59,681 bases of DNA from a virus, in the IMG/VR virus record IMGVR_UViG_3300031787_000134, positions 1-59,681 of that record; one strand, written 5' to 3'. A program made the translations under genes and the position numbers. The notes beneath the pieces were generated by a model. It saw only the letters and a program-made list of their open reading frames with translations, was not told the DNA's origin and did no database searches. This document shows, one piece after another, positions 48,920 through 57,001 of the stretch. How positions within the stretch are numbered: position 1 is the stretch's first letter; every line of letters starts with the position of its first letter.

Positions 48920-48940
48920 GAGAATCTTCCTGTGAGAATG

Positions 48941-51900
48941 TTAGTCTTCTAGTTTAATGCCGGCCAAAGTCTTGGCCACTGCAGCACTGCCCTTTAATGG
49001 GCAAGTGCCTCCTAGTATTCTATTCAATTCTGCGTAGGCGTCCACTTCCATTATTCGCTTCGCCACTTCGACTTGCTCGTCTGGTACCTCGATGATACTT
49101 TCATCGTGCCAGTCCATCACGATGGGGGTCCACTGTATCTTAGCCTCAGTCAAAAGTTGAGCCGCAATTCTGGAGTATAACTGCAACAAATCGTGACCGG
49201 TACTTTGCACCTGGCGATTTAGTATATCTTTCAAGTACTTATCGTCTATGCAGATAGGGCGACCATACCCGTTTTCAATCCAACCACCATTCGCTCGCCA
49301 CTCATCGCGGAGCCAGTCCACGTAATTGAGGACGCCTTCTTTGGCGGCCATAAGAGAATTGTGCATCTCCTCCACTTCGTCGAGGGACATATCCACGCCG
49401 TTAAGGGAGAGTATCTTCTGTTTCTTCTTTACTCCCGAGCCGTAGTTATCCGATAGGATAAGGAGCTTCGCAATGCCGCGCTCCTTCTTGAACGCTTTCT
49501 TTGTTGCGTCCATCGCCTCGACCGAAGGATTGTACGGGTCATAGCCAAGCGACGTTAGCTTCGGTCCGATGCCCGCCATCATACTACCGTAGAACAAGTA
49601 GATGTCATTCTTCTTGGCGCCTGGCCCGTAGAGGGCGAGCAAGTTCTTATCTTGCGATAGCTCCGCAGTCACCACCATCTCCAAGGCATTCACATCACAG
49701 TCAACAAAGCTATGGCCGGGCCGACTAACAAAGCCCGAGAGGGTACCCCTAGTCTTGGGACACTGCGATGTCACGTAAGTACTCGTGCCCCGGCGCACTA
49801 ACAAATGTTCCGTTTCCACGCTAAGACAATAGACCATTCCATCATATGTCTGAGTAGCTACATGAGACTTCTTGTATTCCCGATGCGAGCCTTTTCGGAT
49901 GTATAAGGAGTAGGCTAGTGGTCTCTTGAACTTGCGGACCCCATACCCGTGGCGAACAAGCAATGCTTGGATAGAGTCAACAACGTCTTCGTGAATACAA
50001 GTAAATTCAAAGGCATCTTTAGTTGTGCCTCGCTTATGTCCATCCCAAAAGGATAGCGCTTCCACAAAAGTTTCTACTTGGTTATCCCCGAGAACAGACA
50101 AATCAAATTTCTTGTCGGCTGTCAATAGGGGATGTTCAAATTCAACGCGGTACCAAGAATGGACGCCTCTAGTACTGACGTGACTGGCGGGAATTCCAAC
50201 CAACTCCATAAACTTTTGTATCTTTCTGTCTCTCTTAAATCCGAACCGCCACATATAAGGATTCTTTACCCGCGCACTGGAGCCGTCAGCTTGGACAGCG
50301 GCGGCCATCCATATGTCGCGCTCACTGAAGAACGACTCGGTTGTGGTACTGGGACGGATGCTGGCATGCGCCATGCACTCCTTGGTTCGGAGCTTGTGAA
50401 TGTCGGATGCTGTTGTAGTAACCCGTCTGGTTCGTTCGGTTTCGGCGGCGTGCTGTAGGTCACCGATTAGTAATAGCCGGTGGTCTGGAGTTACAAGTAG
50501 CGGGGTGTTATTAGCCATCCCGATAGCGACCATATCCCCCGAGTAGTGTCTTTGTGTTGTGGCTTGGACAGGACCCCACTGACCAAACAATGTATCTGGT
50601 TGAATGGTCCAGACCAATTCACCTACTTGTAAATCCTTGATTAGTTTCCACCCAGACGGAGTTAGTGCTTCGGTATCGGGAGCAAAACACTGCTGCAGAT
50701 TGGGAGCCTTACCAGCCAGTCGTCCAGTCACAGTGCCGGGCATTTTGAAGGAGGGGTGTATCGTAGAGCGGTGCTCTACTCTCTCGACATAGTCCGAGAC
50801 ATAAGATAGTTCCTTCACCTTCAAGGCGCGCCCGATGAGGATGTGACCAACATCGCCCATCGACTGTAATGCGTCCTCACTAATGGCTGGCATCCCGCTC
50901 TCGGTTTGAAGCAAGACTTTGTGCTTCAGCTTCTCGTACATCAGCCACCGCAAGTGGTCTCCGGATTGCAAGTTGAACGAGTAGCCTGGCTCAATTCCGA
51001 GCTCTATCCTGTGGCGCTTGGCTTCCCAGTTTTGCCACACCTTACTTTCCTCAGGAAGCATAGCTTCTAGCGCAGCCCACTTCTCCCAGTTCTTGCTTAC
51101 CGTTACCCCGTCCTTTAAGAAGCGTGGTGGTTCCTTTCGTTCCTTCTTCTTCTTGTAGCGGGCCGGCTCCGTGGCGAGGAACTCCGCTACTTTGGCCTGC
51201 TCGAAAGCGCGGACGTGCGGGGCGACAAGTGCGTGCTCCCTAAACGTCTGTTCGCTGTCTGCAATCCCCGCCTCAAGCTCCGTTGCGTAGGCGGTCCAAT
51301 GCTTCCTGTCCGTCAGGATACCAGCAATCTTTTGGTCGATGTGTACCTTCACATGGGGAAGGAAGTCATTTCGGTGGTAATCGCCGAGTGCGGGGAACCG
51401 TTTCACGATAGGCAAGAGATGCTCTGTGTAGAGGAGGTATGTAGCCTCGGCATCGAGGACGCAGTACTTACCGAGTATCTCGGGAGGGGACCGCCACATC
51501 TCGCCCTTCATCGGTGCCTTGTTCTGTTTACAGTAGCCGTTACTGACCAACCACTCGTCTAGTTCAGTTTCATTGGTGTTGGTCCACATCAGAACGTCGA
51601 CCATCGCCTCTTTAAGACCCCACTTCTGGCCCTCCCAGCCTTCACTAGCGCATTGCATGTACAGGCCGAAGGTGCAGGCGAGCCAGTCGGAGTGGACGCC
51701 TAAGTCCCTCCGAATCCATCCCCCATCGAAGTAAACGTTATGGGCCAGCAAACCGCGGTGGATTAACAATAGGTCGGTCAGCTGTTGTATCGACTCGTCT
51801 GATAGTTGGTCCATCGACAGATAACAACTACCCTTGTCCCAAGACAAGCCGACGCCTACTACGTACGCTTCACTGTCGGGAAGGGAGTAATCGTTACCTC

Positions 51901-52075
51901 GTGTTTCGAAGTCTACTGCGACCACCGCTGCTTGGCTGGCTGACAGAAGTAACGCGGAGGTCTCCGTTTCGCTGGGGCATACAAGTTGATACGACCGACC
52001 CACCCTAGCAGGTGTGGGGCGGGGTTCCACGAGCACGAAGCGGGGATGGGTAGTCAATGTAACGTGGTCAGACAT
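48941..52075 (-). CDS. Family A DNA polymerase interrupted by an intein
   Basis: 1044 aa; 735 aa after splicing. The 3'-5' exonuclease has VDFET (Asp55/Glu57), AHNVYFD (Asn113, Asp117) and YCVLD (Tyr204, Asp208). The polymerase motifs are FVDCDVNALEMVV (motif A), KKERGIAKLLILSDNYG (motif B) and DWHDES (motif C). AGGAG lies 5 bases before ATG 52075 and a hairpin element sits just upstream. It replicates the phage genome with the DEAH helicase. No phage primase or ligase gene is visible. The intein separates PNLQQ from CPKTRG. Confidence 0.95.
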   Translation of the reverse strand: MSDHVTLTTHPRFVLVEPRPTPARVGRSYQLVCPSETETSALLLSASQAAVVAVDFETRGNDYSLPDSEAYVVGVGLSWDKGSCYLSMDQLSDESIQQLTDLLLIHRGLLAHNVYFDGGWIRRDLGVHSDWLACTFGLYMQCASEGWEGQKWGLKEAMVDVLMWTNTNETELDEWLVSNGYCKQNKAPMKGEMWRSPPEILGKYCVLDAEATYLLYTEHLLPIVKRFPALGDYHRNDFLPHVKVHIDQKIAGILTDRKHWTAYATELEAGIADSEQTFREHALVAPHVRAFEQAKVAEFLATEPARYKKKKERKEPPRFLKDGVTVSKNWEKWAALEAMLPEESKVWQNWEAKRHRIELGIEPGYSFNLQSGDHLRWLMYEKLKHKVLLQTESGMPAISEDALQSMGDVGHILIGRALKVKELSYVSDYVERVEHRSTIHPSFKMPGTVTGRLAGKAPNLQQCFAPDTEALTPSGWKLIKDLQVGELVWTIQPDTLFGQWGPVQATTQRHYSGDMVAIGMANNTPLLVTPDHRLLLIGDLQHAAETERTRRVTTTASDIHKLRTKECMAHASIRPSTTTESFFSERDIWMAAAVQADGSSARVKNPYMWRFGFKRDRKIQKFMELVGIPASHVSTRGVHSWYRVEFEHPLLTADKKFDLSVLGDNQVETFVEALSFWDGHKRGTTKDAFEFTCIHEDVVDSIQALLVRHGYGVRKFKRPLAYSLYIRKGSHREYKKSHVATQTYDGMVYCLSVETEHLLVRRGTSTYVTSQCPKTRGTLSGFVSRPGHSFVDCDVNALEMVVTAELSQDKNLLALYGPGAKKNDIYLFYGSMMAGIGPKLTSLGYDPYNPSVEAMDATKKAFKKERGIAKLLILSDNYGSGVKKKQKILSLNGVDMSLDEVEEMHNSLMAAKEGVLNYVDWLRDEWRANGGWIENGYGRPICIDDKYLKDILNRQVQSTGHDLLQLYSRIAAQLLTEAKIQWTPIVMDWHDESIIEVPDEQVEVAKRIMEVDAYAELNRILGGTCPLKGSAAVAKTLAGIKLED
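49763..50689 (-). other. Intein with degenerate LAGLIDADG endonuclease in the DNA polymerase
   Basis: 309 residues (463-771). Cys1 opens CFAPDTEALTPSGWKLI, block B is VTPDH (Thr529, His532), and the endonuclease-like segments are AAAVQADGSSARV and ALSFWDGHK. The C-terminal end is STYVTSQ followed by Cys. The usual His-Asn pair is replaced by Ser-Gln, a non-standard terminus that is known among inteins but rare. Confidence 0.85.
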
Positions 52076-52084
52076 ATTAGCTCC

Positions 52085-52113
52085 TGTAACGGACAGCGGT
52101 GCTGTCCTTTCCG
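52085..52113. repeat. UTR hairpin element, copy 4
   Basis: GGACAGC-GGT-GCTGTCC (52091-52107), with flanks GTAAC and TTTCC. It lies immediately before the ribosome binding site of the DNA polymerase gene. Confidence 0.6.
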
Positions 52114-52122
52114 GCGTGGTTG

Positions 52123-52200
52123 TTAAAGGCGCTCCACAAAGTATACTAGCATCAACAGCACTAGCGTAGCAGTAAGCACATACAACAAGCCAGTTAACAT
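52123..52200 (-). CDS. Putative 25-aa membrane peptide
   Basis: ATG 52200 follows GGGGGTGAG. The peptide is a single hydrophobic helix (TGLLYVLTATLVLLMLVYFV) with ERL at the end. It lies between the 52411 gene and the DNA polymerase gene. Size and form resemble the peptide at 218-292. Credible but unproven. Confidence 0.4.
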   Translation of the reverse strand: MLTGLLYVLTATLVLLMLVYFVERL

Positions 52201-52312
52201 CGACTCACCCCCACTAAACCACTTAAATATTAAGTACTTTACTCGTTGGTAGGAGCGTTCACGTAAGTAGTTCCCGCCAACGCTCCCGTCGGAGAGCTAA
52301 GGCACAAATAAG

Positions 52313-52336
52313 AAAGGGCACTTTAGTGCCCGAGAC
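52313..52336. repeat. UTR hairpin element, copy 5
   Basis: GGGCAC-TTTA-GTGCCC (52316-52331). On the minus strand it is followed by TTTCTTATTT, so here it could terminate the transcript of the 52411 gene. It forms part of a row of hairpins at 52250-52412 with no other gene. Confidence 0.55.
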
Positions 52337-52388
52337 AGGAGGGGGAGCGCTACTTCCCCCAGTGTCGCCCGCTCGAAGAGCGACTACA

Positions 52389-52412
52389 AACTAGGTTTCT
52401 TTACACCTAGTT
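52389..52412 (-). terminator. Hairpin at the end of the 52411 gene
   Basis: A perfect 8-bp stem AACTAGGT/ACCTAGTT overlaps the stop codon. The T run is poor. It may protect the 3' end or act with the following hairpins as a terminator. Confidence 0.4.
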
Positions 52413-52719
52413 ATGCTCTCTTCTGTTCTGGTGCGGGCTTAATCATAACCACGTACAGTGGTTTGCCACCAGCCACTTCTTCTTCGCTGTTCTGATAGAG
52501 GTCAATGTAGACACGTTGACCTGCTTTGATGTCGGTCTCGATGGTGGTAGCGACCGAAGCAACGGCCTTGCTCTTCTCGGACTTGGGTTTGAAAAGACCG
52601 GTCCGGAGGAGCGATGCAATCTTTTCCTTTACACCACCAGCGGGGCTGGCAGGACGGGGAGCTGCACCTGCTGGACGACCACCAAAACGGTTACCAGAAG
52701 ATTGATTGTTGTACGCCAT
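52411..52719 (-). CDS. Basic Gly/Asn-rich protein, possible ssDNA-binding protein (102 aa)
   Basis: GAGGTG lies ahead of ATG 52719. The N-terminus is disordered and basic (NNQSSGNRFGGRPAGAAPRP), followed by a compact helix and beta strands (RVYIDLYQNSEEEVAGGKPLYVVMI). It has its own sigma-28-like promoter and a terminator, so it is probably abundant. It lies next to the DNA polymerase. Single-strand binding is a guess from charge and context. Confidence 0.55.
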   Translation of the reverse strand: MAYNNQSSGNRFGGRPAGAAPRPASPAGGVKEKIASLLRTGLFKPKSEKSKAVASVATTIETDIKAGQRVYIDLYQNSEEEVAGGKPLYVVMIKPAPEQKRA

Positions 52720-52774
52720 GACTAGACACCTCACTTGATACGCGGCGACATTGCCGTCGTTACTTACATACCAT

Positions 52775-52802
52775 GTATCGGCAAACTGAGTAAATTACTT
52801 TA
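52775..52802 (-). promoter_or_regulatory. Sigma-28-type promoter
   Basis: Minus-strand TAAAGTAA, a 12-base spacer and GCCGATAC (7 of 8). It starts the unit of the 52411 gene, with ATG 52719 about 50 bases downstream. Confidence 0.65.
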
Positions 52803-52866
52803 GCCCTATTTTCAGTTTGCCTTGACCACCAGCACCAGCACCAGCACCAGCACCAGGAACACACAT
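52795..52866 (-). CDS. Possible 23-aa Gly-Ala peptide
   Basis: ATG 52866 overlaps the stop of the gene upstream (TAATG). The frame reads MCVPGAGAGAGAGGQGKLKIG and ends in the -35 element of the promoter at 52775-52802. The DNA has four GGTGCT units in tandem. It may be a real peptide or only a microsatellite. Confidence 0.25.
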   Translation of the reverse strand: MCVPGAGAGAGAGGQGKLKIGLK

Positions 52867-53171
52867 TAGTTTAATCCGGTTGGTTTGTCCGGAGCGGGAC
52901 TACTGTCCCCTATCAAATCAAACGCTTCTTCGAGTAGGCCGTAAATGGTATCCCTAGCCCGGTCGACTTGATTCTCGGGCACCATGTTTGCGATACAAGT
53001 GGCCAACATCTCGGTCAAGATGGTCATCGTGGCGTTGTGGCCAGCCAACTGACTAGTCGCGTTGGTCCAATACAGCAGGGAATCAAGGGCTGCTTCTTTG
53101 TAGTAGGTATCTAGCTGGTCTGAGTCACCAGTTTCCATCCTACTTATCGAAGAGTTTTTTAACTTCGTCAT
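52866..53171 (-). CDS. Hypothetical helical protein (101 aa)
   Basis: GGGAGA lies 6 bases before ATG 53171. The open frame continues further upstream without a start signal. The product is helical and acidic (YYKEAALDSLLYWTNATSQLAGHNATMTILTEMLATCI). It overlaps the end of the exonuclease gene by 32 bases. No family is recognised. Confidence 0.55.
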   Translation of the reverse strand: MTKLKNSSISRMETGDSDQLDTYYKEAALDSLLYWTNATSQLAGHNATMTILTEMLATCIANMVPENQVDRARDTIYGLLEEAFDLIGDSSPAPDKPTGLN

Positions 53172-54093
53172 GCCACTTCTCCCATTTGTTTTCGTACTTA
53201 TCACAGATATCAACCAAAGGACAATAGTCACAATCGCTGTAGCCCTTGTTCTTACCACTTGGTTTGAGCGGAGCTGGCCTGGGACCGAGAGCTTTCCTCT
53301 CCCCCATATTCGAGACAAACTCATAGTACCTCTCGATATCGGAGACAGTCAACACAGTCTTTGTAAAAACTCCATCAGCCGTATCATGACTGGGTGACTC
53401 AAGGCGATATTGAATCGTCCCGTTACTGTCGAAACCAATTTCGTAAATGGTAGTATGTGGTAATACTTTTTTAGGTTCATTTTTTTCATTGACTTCTACC
53501 AAAGGGTGGCCGGGAGGAAAGAACTTCTTACTCCACTCCGGCATAGTGAAGTCGGTATACTGGGTATACACTAGTCGGTATGGGACACCCAACTTCCAAC
53601 TGTAGTGGGCAGCCTGTAACAAGTGCTTCATTTGGGGCGTGAGTTCAAATGACACTTCCCGTGCGGTCCACAGGGAGCAGATGGCTTTGTGCTCGATACC
53701 AAGGACTGGCTTCCCGTCAGCGTGGCAGAGGACCATGTCAGGTCGGCCAGTCACGTTGGTCCCGTTGGCAGTCTGCCACTTGATGGGAATCTCCTCTTCT
53801 TGCTTGATGATACCCGGCCAGCTTCTCTTTACTTTATCGACCCATATTACTTCGTTCGCTTTACCAAGCTCGAACATAATGAGTCGGTCCACGCTCGGGG
53901 GGTCTATCTCAACCCCGCCGAACGAGCGGAGATAAGCGCGGCGGTGACACCCGCCTACCACATCTCCGCCCTTAGTCATCGCACCCGAGTCCCCGGCCCG
54001 AAGGTTGCCCAACTTGGCAGCTTCTCCAGCGGCGTGCTTGTCTCTGTCATCGGACATTCCTGCCCAGAATAGTGCTGTCAAATTGAGCTTCAT
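53140..54093 (-). CDS. Cas4/RecB-type PD-(D/E)XK exonuclease with iron-sulfur cysteines
   Basis: 317 aa from ATG 54093 (AGGGAG 8 bases ahead). The catalytic residues are GRPDMVL (Asp119) and GIEHKA (Glu134, Lys136). One Cys near the N-terminus (GGCHRRAYL, Cys49) and three in CDYCPLVDIC near the end form the Cas4/AddB-type iron-sulfur set. Phage enzymes of this kind resect DNA ends for recombination or replication. No CRISPR array or other Cas gene is present. Confidence 0.75.
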   Translation of the reverse strand: MKLNLTALFWAGMSDDRDKHAAGEAAKLGNLRAGDSGAMTKGGDVVGGCHRRAYLRSFGGVEIDPPSVDRLIMFELGKANEVIWVDKVKRSWPGIIKQEEEIPIKWQTANGTNVTGRPDMVLCHADGKPVLGIEHKAICSLWTAREVSFELTPQMKHLLQAAHYSWKLGVPYRLVYTQYTDFTMPEWSKKFFPPGHPLVEVNEKNEPKKVLPHTTIYEIGFDSNGTIQYRLESPSHDTADGVFTKTVLTVSDIERYYEFVSNMGERKALGPRPAPLKPSGKNKGYSDCDYCPLVDICDKYENKWEKWHDEVKKLFDK

Positions 54094-54094
54094 A

Positions 54095-54331
54095 TTAATC
54101 ACTCCCTACTTGGTTCAAGTACACCCAAGCTCTTTCCTTGGGGGAAAGTTTCACCAGCTCGGGATTGCTATATCCTACCACCCACCCGATGATGTAGGCC
54201 CCATCGGGGCCGAAGCCCGCGATGTGCCACAACTTTCTACTGTCCTGATGACGGGCTAGGAACGGAGTCCGGTGCAATCTAAAAAGTTCAAGTAGACTGT
54301 ACTGGGTCGGAGTCGCTGGGTTGTAGTCCAC
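54095..54331 (-). CDS. Hypothetical protein (78 aa)
   Basis: GTG 54331 follows AAAGGAG. It has many aromatic residues (KLWHIAGFGPDGAYIIGWVVGY). It overlaps the 54288 gene by 44 bases and ends two bases before the exonuclease start. Unknown function. Confidence 0.55.
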   Translation of the reverse strand: MDYNPATPTQYSLLELFRLHRTPFLARHQDSRKLWHIAGFGPDGAYIIGWVVGYSNPELVKLSPKERAWVYLNQVGSD

Positions 54332-54509
54332 TGCCGTTCTCCTTTGCTTGCTGTTTCATCATCTGTTCCGCTCTGTCAATCACGTCTCTCATATATCTCT
54401 GCATGGCGAGTTTGGCGATACTATCAACCGGCATCCCAGCAGCGTCGGACAATTGGCGGGCTAGTTCTGCTTCATCACCATGTAACTTGAAGGCTAGACG
54501 TAGTCTCAC
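54288..54509 (-). CDS. Small helical protein, possibly DNA-binding (73 aa)
   Basis: GTG 54509 overlaps the TGA of the protease gene (GTGA). A strand-helix-helix layout (MRLRLAFKLHGDEAELARQLSDAAGMPVDSIAKLAMQRYMRD) hints at a ribbon-helix-helix regulator, but this is not certain. The C-terminal third is polar. Confidence 0.5.
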   Translation of the reverse strand: MRLRLAFKLHGDEAELARQLSDAAGMPVDSIAKLAMQRYMRDVIDRAEQMMKQQAKENGSGLQPSDSDPVQST

Positions 54510-55210
54510 TTATTGACTCCATTCGTGATAAATTGTTCGTGGATATAGACAATTTGATTGTAGCCGAACAACCCGCCGAAGGCGGAGGTATCAAGGGCCG
54601 GCTTCTCGGGGTACAAGTTACTCACGCTGTTAGTGACCTTGGTAAAGAATCCAGGTGCCGTTACTAGTAGATTGTGCGCTTGGTGGAGGGTCTCATTGTA
54701 AAAGTGCATCAAGATATCGGCTTCGCTCATCGAGAGGTGGGCACGCAAATCATGCAATGCGACTTCGTCGGCTTGTTGTAATTGGGTAGCTAAGTTGCTG
54801 GCCAGTTGTGCAGTGACCACACCTTGCGCGAAGATACGGACAGGATGCCACAGCAAGAAGCTATGTGGAGTAGAGTATCTCTCATCGCAAAAGAGCAGCA
54901 ACTGAAACGCCATGCTCGCAGCCAAGCCCCTTACAAAACACCTGAAGTGGACACCTTCACTCTTGAGTTGAACCATCTTGTCAACTAAAAAGCTACCGGC
55001 TATTACACTCCCGCCAGGACTAGAGATAATGATGTCGATATCCTTTCCGGTCTTAGCCAACGCGTCCATTGCATTCAGCATCGGGCCGGCGATATTGTCC
55101 GAGATAACCCCGTTCAAGACGATGGTTCTTTCCGGGACAAGTTCCACCTCGGTCTTCGCTCTTGCGAAAGTAGACAAAAACAAGGAAGCTAACAAGATTA
55201 GAAACTTCAT
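54506..55210 (-). CDS. Exported ClpP/SppA-like serine protease (234 aa)
   Basis: ATG 55210 is chosen over ATG 55219 for its spacing to GGGAG. The signal peptide is MKFLILLASLFLSTFARA. The mature part has the ClpP-fold signatures SSPGGSV (oxyanion, 63-69), GLAASMAF with nucleophile Ser99, and LLWHPVR with His122; the acid residue is probably in the helix that follows. ClpP-fold enzymes are normally cytoplasmic, whereas exported ones are SppA/NfeD-like. It starts in the stop of the transglycosylase gene (TAATG), so both are made together in the periplasm. Confidence 0.75.
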   Translation of the reverse strand: MKFLILLASLFLSTFARAKTEVELVPERTIVLNGVISDNIAGPMLNAMDALAKTGKDIDIIISSPGGSVIAGSFLVDKMVQLKSEGVHFRCFVRGLAASMAFQLLLFCDERYSTPHSFLLWHPVRIFAQGVVTAQLASNLATQLQQADEVALHDLRAHLSMSEADILMHFYNETLHQAHNLLVTAPGFFTKVTNSVSNLYPEKPALDTSAFGGLFGYNQIVYIHEQFITNGVNK

Positions 55211-55851
55211 TACAAACATCTCCCGAGGTAAGAGTTGACGCGGAGAACATACTCCTGCGTCTCTTTAGATAAGGTACCGGTTTGAATGAGCCGTGTCAAC
55301 TGGGCATACCCACCATTATACAGCACCAAAGCTAAGGTACGATTGCCGTCCACGTAATCGAGGTAATACTTGAGAAGACACGTCCCATACTTGACATTCG
55401 CTCGGTTATCCATTAACCTCGCTACTAGAGTCTCGTCACTCACCCCCCGGGCATAAGGCAAGCGGCACTGGATGGCTGCTTCCTTTGCCCCTATGAGTGT
55501 AACTTGCATCAGGCCGTACGCTCCCGCTCCAGAGACTGCATCTCTGTTGAAGCCCGATTCAGCTGCGACGACAGATGCCGCCAGCTTGAGGAACGTGGTA
55601 GACGTATCAACGGACTCACTACCGAGTAAGAACATCGCGGCTTTTACCTGCTCGGGGGAAACAGCCCGGCCAATGGCCAGCTTCTCCCCACACTCGTGCC
55701 ACGACAACAGCTCCGGAGACCAAGGCAAGAAGTCACCGCTTCCCGCCTTTATCTGGGTCTCGGCCATAACCGGACCGGTCACCGCGACCGTGGAGATTAT
55801 ACTCCCTAGTAACTTTACGATTATTGTCTTCACGGAATTTTTTAGCTGCAT
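55210..55851 (-). CDS. Exported lytic transglycosylase (213 aa)
   Basis: GAGGAAG precedes ATG 55851. The signal peptide covers residues 1-30 (IIVKLLGSIISTVAVTGPVMA). The catalytic domain has AAESGFNRDAVSGAGAYGLMQVT, with Glu98 as general acid, and a downstream NVKYGTCLLKYYLD...LALVLYNGG, the Slt/GEWL family pattern. It cuts the glycan strands of the cell wall. The signal peptide points to use from inside an infected cell (lysis or conjugation-like remodelling) rather than in the virion. Confidence 0.85.
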   Translation of the reverse strand: MQLKNSVKTIIVKLLGSIISTVAVTGPVMAETQIKAGSGDFLPWSPELLSWHECGEKLAIGRAVSPEQVKAAMFLLGSESVDTSTTFLKLAASVVAAESGFNRDAVSGAGAYGLMQVTLIGAKEAAIQCRLPYARGVSDETLVARLMDNRANVKYGTCLLKYYLDYVDGNRTLALVLYNGGYAQLTRLIQTGTLSKETQEYVLRVNSYLGRCL

Positions 55852-56188
55852 CTTTCTTCCTCTTATACTCCGAGGCTAGCGCCTCGGTGTCGAGCGTGCT
55901 GGTTTCAGACTTGTCTTCTTCTCTTTGTACTATGGCGCGGCTGCCTGCTAGTTCATTTCCAGTATCGGCGAGGTACTCATTCTGCTTCCGGACCATGTCC
56001 TTGAGTTCGCCCATGGTCTGGTTAATCTTGGCTAGCTTCTCTTGCAAAGCGGCTTGTTTGGTGGCGGTGGGGTCTAAGAGACCCCCGGGCCGGGTTGCGG
56101 GTGGTTTGTCAAATTGCTCCTTGACAATCTTGCGGGTACGCTTCTCCCGTATCATCGGGATAACGTTGCTGGGCTTGTCCTCGCTCAC
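55733..56188 (-). CDS. Charged hypothetical protein (151 aa)
   Basis: GTG 56188 has GGAGGG ahead and overlaps the previous TGA (GTGA). The product is Lys/Arg/Glu-rich with a central coiled coil (LQEKLAKINQTMGELKDMVRKQNEYL) and a Gly/Arg-rich end (HGRGDRSGYGRDPDKGGKR). It overlaps the transglycosylase gene by 119 bases. No family. Confidence 0.55.
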   Translation of the reverse strand: MSEDKPSNVIPMIREKRTRKIVKEQFDKPPATRPGGLLDPTATKQAALQEKLAKINQTMGELKDMVRKQNEYLADTGNELAGSRAIVQREEDKSETSTLDTEALASEYKRKKDAAKKFREDNNRKVTREYNLHGRGDRSGYGRDPDKGGKR

Positions 56189-56301
56189 AGTCTGCCCTCC
56201 TTCCTTGCTCTGTTGATACGCTGATTCAGATTGTACACTAGTCTCTTCCGAAGTTTCTTTTCGGGTTTCATTGTTGCGCCTTTACCTGGTTTAGTCTTCA
56301 T
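56185..56301 (-). CDS. Small very basic protein (38 aa)
   Basis: AAAGGA lies 8 bases before ATG 56301, which falls inside the end of the gene upstream. The TGA overlaps the next GTG. About one third of the residues are Lys or Arg (MKPEKKLRKRLVYN...RINRARKEGRL). It may bind nucleic acid. Confidence 0.45.
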   Translation of the reverse strand: MKTKPGKGATMKPEKKLRKRLVYNLNQRINRARKEGRL

Positions 56302-56569
56302 TGTGAAATCCTTTGTTGGTGGCAAGGTAATATGCTTCTAGTGTGTCTAGTCTCTTGACAACTTCAGCTAAGTATTCATCCTTCTCTCGCTGCCGTTCGG
56401 CTAAGTCCTCAGCTACTGCGGCCACGATATCGGGCCTCTTGTCGAGAGCATCCGTTAGGATGTCGAACAGCGCTTGCGCGCTGTCGGCATTGGTAATGCC
56501 TTCCCGATATAGAGCGTCAGTTAATCTGGCTGCGAGTTGGATACTGGAAGTGATTTCGTTGGTCTTCAT
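56291..56569 (-). CDS. Hypothetical helical protein (92 aa)
   Basis: ATG 56569 overlaps the previous stop (TAATG), with GAGGAG ahead. A fully helical product (LAARLTDALYREGITNADSAQALFDILTDAL...). Unknown function. Confidence 0.6.
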   Translation of the reverse strand: MKTNEITSSIQLAARLTDALYREGITNADSAQALFDILTDALDKRPDIVAAVAEDLAERQREKDEYLAEVVKRLDTLEAYYLATNKGFHNED

Positions 56570-56778
56570 TACAGAATCTCCTCACTAAAGGCGGCGTGGA
56601 CCGCGGTGTAAACCGCTTTTACCTGGTAAGGGGGAGCATCTTTTAGTGCTCGAAGGATAGCCATCTCCACCTCGTGTGCCGCGTCAGAGGAGCAGCCAGC
56701 TAATTCGCTGACCGAGGCTGCCAGTAGATTGGCGACACTGTCTACTTGATATTGATAATCAGTATCGTTGCTGTTCAT
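56569..56778 (-). CDS. Hypothetical helical protein (69 aa)
   Basis: GAGGCAG precedes ATG 56778. Acidic and helical, with a PYQVKAVYTAVHAAF end. The QVKA codons carry one copy of the GGTAAARGC motif that clusters in this arm. Confidence 0.6.
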   Translation of the reverse strand: MNSNDTDYQYQVDSVANLLAASVSELAGCSSDAAHEVEMAILRALKDAPPYQVKAVYTAVHAAFSEEIL

Positions 56779-56785
56779 ATCTGCC

Positions 56786-56998
56786 TCAGAAAGGGGTGTT
56801 AATAATGGGAGCTACTTCGGTAGGCTCCTCGTCTGTAAAGACGAGATGGATTGGGTACATCGGGACATCGTCTCGGGTGACTATGTCCAGCTTCTGGACA
56901 AGGACATCGGGTATGCCCTCGACATTGCTGATAAACAAGTCCCTCTCCCATTCAGTATCGAAGTACGCGACATTGCTAAATCCCGGTAAGTCTCGCAC
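56786..56998 (-). CDS. Hypothetical acidic protein (70 aa)
   Basis: GTG 56998 follows AAGGAGG. A small alpha/beta protein (NVAYFDTEWERDLFISNVEGIPDVLVQKLDIV). No recognised motif. Confidence 0.6.
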   Translation of the reverse strand: MRDLPGFSNVAYFDTEWERDLFISNVEGIPDVLVQKLDIVTRDDVPMYPIHLVFTDEEPTEVAPIINTPF

Positions 56999-57001
56999 GG
57001 C

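Noticed and set aside
50108-50136. GCCGACAA -10-like element inside the polymerase intein
   Set aside because: No TAAAG or TCAAG element at the right distance.
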